NCBI GenBank assembly: GCA_903772945.1
Contig: CAICTM010000127.1
Coordinates: forward strand, 1 to 64,000
Direction: 5' to 3'
DNA from: Seminavis robusta
Lineage: Eukaryota; Bacillariophyta; Bacillariophyceae; Naviculales; Naviculaceae
DNA: 64,000 bases
The position numbers and the translations under genes were made by a program. Below are positions 1 through 9,926 of the stretch, one piece after another. The notes under the pieces were generated by a model that was not told the DNA's origin, ran no database searches, and saw only the letters and a list, made by a program, of their open reading frames with translations. Numbering within the stretch: position 1 is the first letter of the stretch; each line of letters opens with the position of its first letter.

Positions 1-232
1 AGCAGTGAACATGTTTGATTTTATTTAATAGTGTTAGTATTAAGGTCTCCAACCACAAGCTGGAAGACCCCTTCCATCCATGCTCTGTCATCATACTTTC
101 AAAGGCGATAAGAGAGCAGCACATGAGACCCAGAAACATTGGACTCAGTCAGAGTGGAAAATAGTAGACTGGTGGAATCCTTCAGTCCTTTCTTGCATGC
201 CAATTCGATAGGCTGGAGTGTGGTGTGATGTT

Positions 233-1543
233 TCAGATGGTCGTCACCATGGAAACCCCTGAGGCTAGGTGCTTTGAGGTTCCTTTCCCAGCCATCTGAG
301 CCAGATCCTGTCCAGGCTCCAGTGTGGTTGATACCTCCAGCCGAGGGGCTTCTGTAAGCTTGGTCTTCTCTTTGGTTTTCCCAATGTGCTGGAGGAGCTC
401 CTGGAATTGAACTGCGGTCAATGGTGCTGCAGTCATGATTGGAGGATCAGATGGTGGGATGATTGGATCAGATTCAAAGAAGGCTTGTCTGAAGCCTTGT
501 GGACTGAACAAGGATGCTGGTGCTGGCGCTGCTGTTGTTGAAGATGAAGATGCTGAGGCAGAGGAAGCGTCGTCAAGGTCCATCAAGTGAGAATCAACAA
601 GAGGGCAGTGGCAACAATAGGAGGAGCGGCAACAAGAGGAGGCCGGTGGATATCCAGTCAATCGAGTCAATCGAAGATGGAATTTATGAGCTTTCCAACA
701 GTTCGGCGAATCGGTGTCGACAACTGCAAGCGAGTTCTTCGGGTTATTTGAATCCTTCGTGTTCAAACGACAAACTGCAAGCCAGTTAAAACGACCAATG
801 CCAGTCCTAGGTAGACTGAGCTTGTTGTTATCGATCGGCAGTTTGTTTCGAACAACAACACGGAACGACGATACATCGCTCGGTTTATGTACGTATCGAA
901 CAACATCAGTGTACCTCTCCGTCGAGTTAATGAAAAAGTGAGGATCTGAAGCATGACTCAAGAAAAGACTTAAGCTCAGGTGATTTGAATCCATAATAGA
1001 GGGTGAAATGGCTCCCGAAGCATGACTCAATGCATGACACACAGGCCGAGCCTTATTGCAGACGGAGCTCATTTTTCGATGAATTCTGTTAACTCTGTTA
1101 ACTCGGATCGATCGATCGCGACGGAGATGAGGCAAGGCTCTACCGGTGATAGAGATAACAGTAGTAGTAACAGTTGCAGTCGAACGTGCAGTACCAGTAG
1201 TGGCTCCTGTAGCGGTCGAGATAATAGGATCCTCATTGAGATTATGCTCGTCAACAGGACAAAAGGTGGACTCCAATGGGAGTCCATGGTATAATATAGG
1301 ATCCTCATCGCGATTTCGATCGACGACAGGATGAACGTCCTTGTTGAGATTACGATCGTCAACAGCAGGATAAAGAAAGGGATCGACATGGGGATTGCTT
1401 ACGAGCGAATCCAGTCGAGTGGCAATGATGAGAGGATTGCTTACGAGCGAATCCAGTCGAGTATCATTGATAAGAGATAGACATATAAGAATAAGAATGA
1501 GTAACATCTCATAACCTCGCATGCTACCATGCGACAATACCAT
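233..1543 (-). other. doubtful open frame, possibly a retroelement gag-like fossil
   Basis: A 436-codon frame is open here but most of it is low-complexity and matches nothing I recognise. Only the C-terminal part (about residues 330-436: Ala/Ser-rich, then Pro-rich, then a short amphipathic segment) resembles the N-terminal region of gag-like proteins of diatom LTR retroelements. No protease, integrase, reverse transcriptase or long terminal repeats are visible, so if it is an element it is a fragment. The N-terminal part is shaped by a 29-bp direct repeat at 1392-1420 and 1434-1462. The frame may be chance. Confidence 0.2.
1392..1462. repeat. 29-bp direct repeat, two copies
   Basis: The same 29 bases, beginning ggattgcttacgagcgaatc, occur at 1392-1420 and 1434-1462, offset by 42 bp. 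I see no further copies nearby. Confidence 0.8.
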
Positions 1544-2348
1544 TGTGCATTGACTAGTCTAAGGATCTAAGAGATGTAAAGTTTGTATTTCCAAATAAGT
1601 GAGCAGTTATTGATTATTTTCTAGAATAAGCCTGCTAATTGTAAAGCTGTAAAGCTGAATTGTAAGCTGTATCCCGTGGCACCTCCCAACGTCGATGCAG
1701 CCTTCGTCGTGGGCCTTCTTCCTTTTGTTGTTGCTCTTACCAGTACGTAGGTCGAGAATATTGGCGAACTTGATCAACATTGAATGAACCACGAGCCAGC
1801 CACAAAGGGCGCTTGGAGAAACACACAGAGGAAGACGAGAAGGATTGTTCTCAACATCATTGTCTTTGATACAGTAGATGGAGAGCGAAGAGGTCGGATC
1901 CATATCCATGTCTCAAGAGCACGTACGTTTGGTGGATGCAATCAAAAACTGGGGGCCAAAGAATTTCATGGTGACGATACGTTGGGAAGCAAAGCTTGTT
2001 TGTTTGGTTGTACATGCTATATACTTTTTATTAAAGCATACACAACGAAGCAATCAAGCAATACTTTTCAACGTATCATCGCCATGAAATTCTTTGCCCA
2101 GCCCTTCTGTTGGGTCTTCGATCTACCTTTCCAGTATCTTTTGGATTTTGGGTACAGTACGAGCTGTTGTTAAAAATGGAAAGGGCGTGGACTTGTAATG
2201 CATGGTACCAGGTACTGTTGTTGCCTATGGAGGCTGTTGTTGCTTCAGGTTTGCCTGTTTGTCTGCATAGTGGGAGGAAGTGTTGTACATGTAGTTCAGC
2301 TTTTCGCCTCCCTTCAATAAGGAAGCCATCCCTTGTACATCGTACTAA
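1544..2348. other. intergenic, no supported gene
   Basis: No convincing gene. A short plus-strand frame around 1878-2000 contains the stretch EHVRLVDAIKNWGPKNF, which faintly recalls a Myb/SANT helix, but it lacks the flanking tryptophans and extends into nothing recognisable. It may be a decayed fragment. Confidence 0.4.
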
Positions 2349-2719
2349 GAGCATCATCAACGCTGGCCGCAAACATAGCCGCAAATCAGGGCTTATGTGA
2401 CAGACGAAGGCACCCTTGGCACGGCATCCTCGCTTTTCGGCTATGCTTGCTTGCACTTTTCGTAATTTTTGCCTCACTTTATCGAAATTTAATCATGGGT
2501 GAACAGCACATAAACAAGTTTTCTCAAAAATCTGAATTTGCTGCTATGTGAGGAAGGAAGTTTATCGAAAATCCGTAAATTCGTCGAATTTGCGGCCGAG
2601 TCAACTTGCCGCAAATAGATGGCTGGCGAATGCATGTTTGAAAGACTTATTGTATTTGCACCCGGTACATGAGGTGACTACATTTGCCGCTATATTTGAG
2701 GCCAGCGTTGATGATGCTC
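2349..2719. mobile_element. non-autonomous DNA transposon (MITE), PIF/Harbinger type
   Basis: A 371-bp element starts with GAGCATCATCAACGCTGGCC and ends with its exact reverse complement. Imperfect similarity continues inward to about 35 bp. It is flanked by the trinucleotide TAA on both sides (2346-2348 and 2720-2722). PIF/Harbinger elements duplicate TWA targets, and many of their MITEs begin with a GAGCATC-like terminus. The interior has no long open frame and repeats the octamer TTTGCGGC or its complement near both ends and in the middle, as subterminal transposase sites often do. The intact termini and matching duplication suggest a fairly recent insertion. Confidence 0.75.
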
Positions 2720-2880
2720 TAATACCGTCAGACCGTCCATCGCCAATTGCCAAAAACCTTTGGGGCCCACGGAAAGGCGCCTACCGAAACAACAAATTGA
2801 AGGGATTCGGCTGTTAAATCCAAGGCTCTAATTTAAAAGCAGTGTGATTTATGTCGGAGAATGCAATTTAAGTCGACGTT

Positions 2881-2973
2881 CTGAAATTACATAGCGACAC
2901 TGAAATTGCACTAAGCCCCGTGTTAATAAGCGTGATAAGTGCTGAAATTACATAGGGCGACTGAAATTGCACT
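2881..2973. repeat. 32-bp direct repeat in an AT-rich spacer
   Basis: Two near-identical 32-bp copies beginning ctgaaattacatag lie at 2881-2912 and 2942-2973, 61 bp apart. Each copy itself contains two ctgaaatt blocks. No gene is associated. The copies lie about 250 bp upstream of the oxidoreductase gene. Confidence 0.7.
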
Positions 2974-3227
2974 CTCTAAGTGACATTTCAGCTTGATATT
3001 GAGATTTAAGCTCACGAGAATTCAAAAGACTAAATCCGAGAGTTGTTAAACAAACAATTTGCTCTTTCGGTGAACGCCAAAGACTATCCACGATCCATTT
3101 TTTAAGGCTAAGGTATTTGAAGAGGGGTATCTTCGGATCTTTCTCATTTTATTTTATATTTTAAAAAACAACACCAACCGAAATGACATGCACCACAAAG
3201 CACACAAGCTACTAGCTAGCATCGGCC

Positions 3228-4616
3228 ATGACTTATTGTTGGTATCATTGTCGTTCCTGCTTCTCTTGTGGTCGCTTCCTCTTGCAAGTCTGCTTCTTTG
3301 CGTTATCAACACGAACAGTCTCCAGTATTTCAAACAACGCAGCTGGTTTGGCGTTTGCTGCTCCCTGGTCTCGACGAGCGTGGCTCGAAGCTTGTAGCAA
3401 CACGCTTCTTTTCAACACCAATTCGAAGAATCACAACAAGGACACAACAACAACAACAATGGATCCTTCTTCTTCTTCCAAAACAACAACAACAATCAAG
3501 TGGGGAATTGTTGGATTGGGCGATGTCTGCCAAACAAAGTCAGGTCCCGCTTTTTTCAAGTGTCAAGGCAGTGATTTGGTCGCCGTGATGCGTCGGACAC
3601 CCGGCAAAGCCGCCGAGTGGGTCGCCCAACAATCACCACAAGGCAGCGACTGTCAAGGATACGACAATTTGGACGCGTTTCTGCAACACCCGTCCTTACA
3701 AGCCGTGTATATTTCGACGCGACCGGGGACGCATTTGGAACTGTGTCGAAAAGTGGCAGAGGCGGGGAAAGCGGTATACGTCGAAAAACCCGTGGGTCGC
3801 TGTGCCGCTGAAGCCATGGAAATGGCGGCCCTTTGTCAACAGGCAGGAGTCCCGTTCTACACGGCGTACATTAGTCGAGCCTACGAACGAACCTTGGCCA
3901 TTCGCAAATTGCTGGCAGACCCTAATAATAATATTGTGGGAGATACGGTCACGCAAATCCAATACACATTGGTGGGGAACGGAGGAGCTCGGGGGATGGA
4001 ACAAGATGGACAATCGCTGCCATGGAGATTGATTGCCAAGGAAGCCGGAGGAGGGTTGATTATGGACGTTGGATGTCATGTGATTGATCGGATAGACTAT
4101 CTGTGTGGGCCTCTGCACGATGTTCAGGGGCAGGCCGAAAACAGAGCCAGTCGCGACTTGCAAAAGGTGGAAGACTATGTTCATTTCGATGCCAAAATTG
4201 GACCCTCCGATTGGGCTGCCACATCTAGCGAAGGAGCCTCGGTTTCCTGTACGTGGGATTTCACGGGAGCAACGGCAGAGGAACGAGATGAACTGGTCCT
4301 TACGGGTCCGAAAGGATCACTGCGAATGGCAGGAATGAGTGCCAACGGGCCTATTGAAGTCCTCGATACCAGTGGTACTGTGATTCGAACCATTGACGAC
4401 TTTGTCATGCCACAGCATACGGCACAAGGATTGATTCAGGCTGTCACCAATGACATGCGAGGCTTGGACGTACATCCGCCTTGTCTGGTGTCGCGGGCGG
4501 ACAATGCCATTCGAACGCAAAAGGTAATCGATACAGTCTTGGCATCCTACTACGGAGGCAGAGAAGTAGGTTACTGGGATCGATCACCCGAGAGTTGGCC
4601 AGGATACCATAGTTAG
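3228..4616 (+). CDS. Gfo/Idh/MocA-family NAD(P)-dependent oxidoreductase
   Basis: A 462-residue protein related to glucose-fructose oxidoreductase, inositol dehydrogenase and trans-dihydrodiol dehydrogenases, which oxidise or reduce sugar-like substrates with NAD(P). After an N-terminal extension, the Rossmann fold begins with WGIVGLGDV (about residue 92). It is followed by the family EKP motif in VYVEKPVGR (about residue 185), then the C-terminal alpha/beta domain with GGGLIMDVGCHVIDRIDYL, where the family's conserved Asp and His lie. Met1 at 3228 gives a hydrophobic, Cys-rich leader ending near GLAFAAP, which resembles a diatom plastid presequence. The next in-frame Met (3459) would give a cytosolic enzyme without it. 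No intron is needed. The substrate cannot be told. Confidence 0.85.
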   Translation: MTYCWYHCRSCFSCGRFLLQVCFFALSTRTVSSISNNAAGLAFAAPWSRRAWLEACSNTLLFNTNSKNHNKDTTTTTMDPSSSSKTTTTIKWGIVGLGDVCQTKSGPAFFKCQGSDLVAVMRRTPGKAAEWVAQQSPQGSDCQGYDNLDAFLQHPSLQAVYISTRPGTHLELCRKVAEAGKAVYVEKPVGRCAAEAMEMAALCQQAGVPFYTAYISRAYERTLAIRKLLADPNNNIVGDTVTQIQYTLVGNGGARGMEQDGQSLPWRLIAKEAGGGLIMDVGCHVIDRIDYLCGPLHDVQGQAENRASRDLQKVEDYVHFDAKIGPSDWAATSSEGASVSCTWDFTGATAEERDELVLTGPKGSLRMAGMSANGPIEVLDTSGTVIRTIDDFVMPQHTAQGLIQAVTNDMRGLDVHPPCLVSRADNAIRTQKVIDTVLASYYGGREVGYWDRSPESWPGYHS

Positions 4617-5044
4617 CGATGCTTAAAAGTTAAACCTTTACAGCGCCACGGCAAGCTCGAATGCAAGAAAACTAAGATTGTGAGGTTCCGTTCGATTCGA
4701 ATCATTCCCCATCCTCCGGAATTCGGCTAGCAAACTCCCTCCCACAAGAGTTATATTCTAGTTTACGGTGTGAACGCACTAGTTCGCTTCTCTATTTTCG
4801 GTGACCGTGCCATTGCGCCGAAGAGCCAGTGGCAGGTGATAAAAGGCAACGGGGCCGAGTGAGTAGCGTTTTGGATCTCGATTGCTTTGCCTCAATTCGA
4901 GTCCATTGCTCTGCACCTCTTCCCCAAGCCGCCACAGCCAATCTTTGCATGTCTCGCAAAGATGTGCTGGTCGCGCCCAATTTTGGGCTAGGTGCCTATG
5001 CAGAAGTAGTAAAATCCATTTGAGCTGGCTGGCTACCGTACTTA
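4617..5044. other. intergenic spacer
   Basis: The 3' regions of two converging genes lie here. I see no gene, repeat or clear signal. Confidence 0.5.
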
Positions 5045-6661
5045 TTAAACAATGTCGCTAAGACTAGGATTGCAGAGGTCATGATCCAACTCCAGAGAAT
5101 CAAAATCAAAATTTGGGGAATCAGGTGCAAATTTTCTCTTCTTGCCAGCTGCTCCTCCCTTCCTTGATGTTTGAGATTGGCTACAGCATCCAGGTGGCTG
5201 GGAATGACAAAAACCAAGCTCTTGTAGCTTCTGCAATCTCTCCGCATTCAGCTTCCCTTTGTTGTAAACCGTTCTCTGTGTAGAGACCCAAGCGTCTAGT
5301 TTTCCAGCAAGCCGTGGAACCCTGCAGTGACCATGTTCCTCTTGAAATTTCTTCAGGTTGGCAAACATGGCCAGCCAATCTTTTCCCAATGGATCAGAAG
5401 AATCACGTACAACCCAAGTAAAACCAAGCCCTTGTAGCTTCTGATATCTCTCCTCATTCAGCTTCCCATTGTTGTACAATCTTCTCTGTGCGAGACCCAA
5501 TTGCCCAGTTTTCCATCGGCTCTTGTTGCCCTGCAGTGACCATGCTCCTCTTGGAATTTCTTCAGGTTGCCAAGCATTGCCAGCCAATCTTCTCCCAATG
5601 GATCAGAAGAAGCATGTACATCCCAAGTGAAACCAAGCCCTGTTAGCTTCTGAAACCTCTCCTCATTCAGCTTCCCTTTGCTGTACAGTATTCTCTGTGC
5701 AGAGACCCATTTGCCTAGTTTTCCATCACCCTGTGGAACCCTGCAGTGACCTTTTTCCTCTTGGAATTTCTTTAGATTGGCAAACATGGCCAGCCAATCT
5801 TCTCCCAATGGATCAGACGAGGCATGTACATCCCAAGTGAAACCAAGCTCTTCTAGCTTCAGAAATCTCCTTGGTCAGCTTCCCTTGGTTAAAACTCTTT
5901 CGCTGTGTAGAGACCCAATTGCCCAGTTTTCCATCACCTGTTGAAACCCTGCTGTGACCATTTCCCTCTTGGAATTTCTTCAGGTTGGCAAACATGGCCA
6001 GCCAATCTTCTCCCAATGGATCAGAGGAATCACGCAGAACCCAAGTGAAACCAAGCTCTTGTAGCTTTTGAAATCTTGCCTTGTTCAGCTTCCCTTGGTT
6101 GTAAAGTTTTCGCTGAAAGCAGACCCAAGAGCCTAGTTTTTCGTGGGCTCTTGGTACCCTTGAGTGACCATTTTCCTCTTGGAATTTCTTCAAGTTGGCA
6201 AACATGGCCAGCCAATCTTCTCCCAACGGATCAAAAGAGGCATGTACATCCCACGTGAAACCCATCTCTTGTAGCTTTTGAAATCTCTCCTTGGTCAGCT
6301 TCCCTTGTTTGTGACGCTTTCGCTGTGTAAAGACCCAAGCGCCTAATTTTCCATCTGCTCCTGGAACCCTGCAGTGACCATTATCTTCTTGGAATTTCTT
6401 CAGGTTGGCAAACATCGCCAGCCAATCTCCTCCCAATGGACCAGAATAATCATACACAACCCAAGTGAAACCAAGCCCTTGTGGCTTCTGAAATCTCTCC
6501 TCGTTCAGCTTCCCTTTCTTGTACCATTTTCGCTGTGCAGAGACCCAATTGCCTAGTTTTCCATTGGTTGCTGGTACCCTGCAATGACCCTTTTTCTCTT
6601 GGAATTCCTTGAGCTCCTCCAGCATGGCATCCCATGCTTCATCACCTTGTGGACGAGACAT
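5045..6661 (-). pseudogene. helicase-associated-domain repeat protein, frame broken twice
   Basis: The minus strand encodes seven tandem helicase-associated (HA) modules of 70 residues. Typical cores are DWLAMFANLKKFQE, GHCRVP, GKLGNWVS.QR and KLNEERFQKLQ. The Met at 6661 (MSRPQGDEAWD) starts the first module. The tail after module seven is basic (GKKRKF, nuclear-signal-like), then acidic, ending at 5045. The repeat period is 210 bp except for one 208-bp and one 209-bp interval. A 2-bp loss in a TCTC run near 5868 (module 4) and a 1-bp loss near 5491 (module 6) put the middle part in another frame, and their sum restores the original frame. HA modules are abundant in diatoms, usually without the helicase, and are presumed to bind nucleic acid. 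It could be a pseudogene, an allele or an assembly error. Confidence 0.7.
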
Positions 6662-7133
6662 CTTGAAAGACCAAAGAGGTCAAGTTGTTGAAATTGCTGA
6701 TGATGGATATTGCTGCTCGTTCTTTGGTCAACTGGGCGGATCTTGACAGACCGACCGTCTGCAGAGTCCGACTGAGGTTAGGGATAACATACTGTTCTTT
6801 TAGCGTGCATGTACAAGGTACCGGTACCTGTACAGTGTAGTACCAGTACCTGGTACTAGTACTGCAGAAACGTAGTGGTACCGGTACCGGTCTGGTACTA
6901 CGGTAGCTATTATAGTGCCACTGGCTAGCATCTAGATCCACCGGTGGCAGATCGACACCAGATAGTAAAAGGTGGTTCAGAGATAGTGCCGGCTACCCTA
7001 GCGGTACGGCACGGACCGTAGCGGTACGGCACGGACCGTAGGTCCAGGAAGGAATTTCAATGAATTGTACTACTATAGATCCCCATTTTCCCATGAATTG
7101 CTTAGTCTAGTTCAAGAATAATGCTTATTCTGG
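6662..7133. repeat. intergenic region with GGTACC palindromes and a 20-bp tandem repeat
   Basis: No gene. GGTACCGGTACC palindromes lie at 6817-6828 and 6877-6890 among many GTACC/CCAGTACC variants. A 20-bp unit, gcggtacggcacggaccgta, is repeated exactly in tandem at 7001-7020 and 7021-7040. The region separates the HA-repeat gene's 5' end from the 3' end of the glycosylase gene. Confidence 0.7.
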
Positions 7134-8271
7134 CTACTTTTTGTTGGGCTTTTTTGACCTTTTGGCGGCTGCCTTTTGCGGTTTTGTGTCTGCTGCAGGG
7201 TCTCGTACCACATCCGTGTCTTTCTGATACCCTCCTGGTCGTTTCCCTAATCTCTCCACCGCAGCATGCCATTCAGGACTTCCTGCGGGATGATCAATCA
7301 CCATTCCCACGCTTTGCATCATGGCTATGGTATGTGCATGCACCGATACGGGCGTGTAGGTGCAGAGAGAGGCAGCACAGTGAACACAGTAACGTTGTAC
7401 ACCAGTTAGTAACAGAATATTCAGAATATCAAGTTTGCTGTTCATGTGGTCGTTATTACTCACCATAACAAGTAGTTGGACCAACAAAACGAAAGCCTTT
7501 CTTCTTCAAAGCCTTGCTCATGGCTTCACTTTCGGGAGTCTTTGTCAACGCCGTGGTGAGGCCTTCTCCGTGTTTCCAATGTGTATTTAGGATCGGTTTG
7601 TCGTTGACGAAGGACCATAGAAACGAGTCAAAGATACCATGCTTTGAATCTTCTTTGCCTTCTTCTTCTTCTTCTTCATACATGGTTTGAATGCACTTGG
7701 CATTATTGATGGTTGCTTCAATTTTCCCTCGGTGTCGAACAACCATGTTCGTTGGGTCCTCTTCGTTGGTATCCAAAATACGTTGCACATCCTTGGCCGT
7801 CATGACAGCAACCTTGCCAATATCAAAATTATGGAAAGTACTTCGATAGGCTTCGCGTTTGCGCAAGATGGTCAACCAACTCAAACCAGATTGAGCACCT
7901 TCCAAACAAATCTTTTCAAACAAGGCATCGTCGCCGCGCTTCTCAAAGCCCCATTCTCTTGACATGTACTCATCATACTCTGGATCCGATTTGGTAAAGA
8001 TTGTGTACCACGGCTTTTCAGAATCCACACTGGTACTTGCTGCTGCTTTCGCAGGTTTCTGGGCCTTGACAGAAGAAGATTTCTTTTTGGCTGCTGGGGG
8101 TGGAGATTTCTTGGCCACTTTCGAAGCTCTCACAGAAGAGGAGAGTTTGGCAGCTGCCGCCAAGGCTGCCGTTCGCTTTGTCATGCTTTGATTCTCTAGC
8201 AATAGATAAGTGGGCTTTTGAGAAACAAGGAGAGACGCGAAAGTGGTCAGAATAGCAGCCTCCAATCTCAT
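7134..8271 (-). CDS. tag: DNA-3-methyladenine glycosylase I
   Basis: A base-excision-repair enzyme of the Tag family, which removes 3-methyladenine. There are two exons: 8271-7464 and 7324-7134. They are joined across a 139-bp intron (7325-7463, GTGAGT...ATAG) that restores the family motif FVGPTTCYAMMQSVGMVIDH. The catalytic-domain blocks LEGAQSGLSW (with the family's base-binding Glu), RHRGKI, and F.WSFVN are all present. The leader of about 75 residues is rich in Ala/Lys/Ser and could target the nucleus. Met30 (MTKRTAAL) is an alternative start. The bacterial zinc-snap residues seem largely absent: the first Cys and His are replaced and the last Cys is not found, with only the His of VIDH kept. 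The C-terminus is a short basic tail. The gene is divergent from the DUF1772 gene. Confidence 0.9.
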
Positions 8272-8826
8272 GGCCGACCAATGCGGTGCTGTTGGGATGG
8301 ATGTTTGGACCGATCCACTATGACACTACCGGTTCGGTACAGATATTTTCGAGAACAATGAAGAATCACGAAGAACAGGCAAAGATTTGATGCCAACGAG
8401 CGTCTGCCGAGCCCAATTCCAAGGTCGAATTCCAAGTCTCCCAAACCTACTTCGTTGCTGATCTTCGAGTCGCCACATAGTGGCAGGCTGCCTCTAGTAA
8501 CAGGTAGAGGTTATTCTGAAGATTGATAGTCGGAGAAGCAACACTCCAAATACTGGCTAACTACCTGGTAGTAGGTCAAGCGGTTCAATGTTTTGACTAG
8601 TCTAGGGTACTGGTACCATACCAGCACTTGCTGGGACCAAGGATGTCGCGCGATATCTTTTCCAAGATCTTGTTTCTGTTTTCTGTTCTCATTTGTCTCC
8701 GGGACGATGGTTGGTTTGTAGAGCTGTGCTCAACTAGCTATCTAGTCTAACTGTTCCCTCACAAATCCATTGCCGGTGTTCAAGTTGTGTAGAGAGCAAA
8801 ACCCGAAACCGAAAAGAGATTCGACA
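8272..8826. other. divergent intergenic region
   Basis: Shared upstream region of the glycosylase (minus) and DUF1772 (plus) genes. I see GTACC-rich stretches near 8600-8620 but no convincing promoter element or gene. Confidence 0.5.
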
Positions 8827-9318
8827 ATGCTTTCCATCAAGGGACGCAACCATGATATGTTGACGGCAGCTCTGGAAGGCACGGCCGTCTTGCTAGCTGG
8901 AATCACTTCCGGGACAGCATTTTACATCACGGCTGTTGAAAACCCGGCCCGCAACAATGACGAAAACCCAGACGCTTTCAAGCTCCGCATGTGGCACCAG
9001 CTCTTTCCGAGAGCGGCTGGATTTCTGAAACCCTTTGGCATGGTTGTCAATGCCGCCATTGGCGGTTGCATCTACCAGACGGGCAACAAAGCCTGGTGGA
9101 TTCCGTTTGGCTTGTTTGCCGCCATGGGACCCTTCACGGTCTTTGCCATTACGCCAACCAACGACAAGATTCTCGCTCTAAAGGAAGGAAATGCCAAGGA
9201 CGAAAAGGAGGCTGGCAAGTTGGTGGAAGATTGGGCGACCTTGCACAATGTTCGTACCGCGATTTCCACCTTTGGTTTCATTGGTGCGATCGTTGCCGCG
9301 ATGACTGAGTACCAGTAG
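8827..9318 (+). CDS. DUF1772 membrane protein
   Basis: A protein of 163 residues from the Met at 8827 (MLSIKGRNHDML), which I prefer because it directly precedes the conserved domain. An in-frame Met 19 codons upstream (8770) is possible. It has four hydrophobic segments (near LEGTAVLLAGITSGTAFYI, VVNAAIGGCIYQTG, WIPFGLFAAMGPFTVF and AISTFGFIGAIVAA). The DUF1772 signatures are present: VENPAR after helix 1, the Trp/Phe-Pro segment WHQLFPRAA, TPTNDKIL after helix 3 and WATLHNVRT before helix 4. Relatives occur in bacteria and fungi, and some are linked to anthrone oxidation. The role here is unknown. Single exon. Confidence 0.8.
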   Translation: MLSIKGRNHDMLTAALEGTAVLLAGITSGTAFYITAVENPARNNDENPDAFKLRMWHQLFPRAAGFLKPFGMVVNAAIGGCIYQTGNKAWWIPFGLFAAMGPFTVFAITPTNDKILALKEGNAKDEKEAGKLVEDWATLHNVRTAISTFGFIGAIVAAMTEYQ

Positions 9319-9926
9319 GCTTACTATGGCTGGAAACGAATGGTTAAAAGAGATGTGTGTGGGGTTGGAAGATTCCCCTTGTTCCGGTCAGGTGACCTGA
9401 CGCCGATCTTAACCAAGGGGTCTTTATCAATACAGTTATAGATCTAAACGTCTTTTGACTTCTTTCTTCTGGTACTTCGCAAATACCACTGTTGGTTTGC
9501 GGTGTGTTCCCTTTCAGGTCCATGGTTTCAGTTTGGTCGAATGCTCGGCACGGTATGGTACAGTACCAGGTATGAATTTTTAATTCAAGAGGGTTAGAAG
9601 AGCGAACGGTTCAATGTTGTGAGTGGGGGGTACCGCCGATTTAGCCGGATATAGACTTCGTCTTTCATCTTCTATCATGATAAATGTTGGTTGATGCGTA
9701 TTATTTGTCCTTCCCAAATATGATTGCTCCTCATTGCGATGAATTTCGTGCTCTTGCTTGCTTGAAGCTCGGAAGAGAATGGCATCATCATGCAAGGCTT
9801 GCCCAGAAAATGTAAGGCTCCAGTCTCGCAATCTTCCAGAGTGCGCGTGCTCGTGCTCGTGAAAACGTTTGTTGCTTCTTCTCTGCTTGCTGTACCAAGC
9901 CAAGCCTATAATGCTCTCCGTCGTGA
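9319..9926. other. intergenic spacer between convergent genes
   Basis: No gene. A 15-bp perfect palindrome, gtcaggtgacctgac, lies near 9387-9401, about 75 bp after the DUF1772 stop. The rest is unremarkable. Confidence 0.5.

Noticed and set aside
1878-2000. Myb/SANT-like helix
   Set aside because: Only one helix-like stretch, no tryptophan pattern and no extension into a gene.
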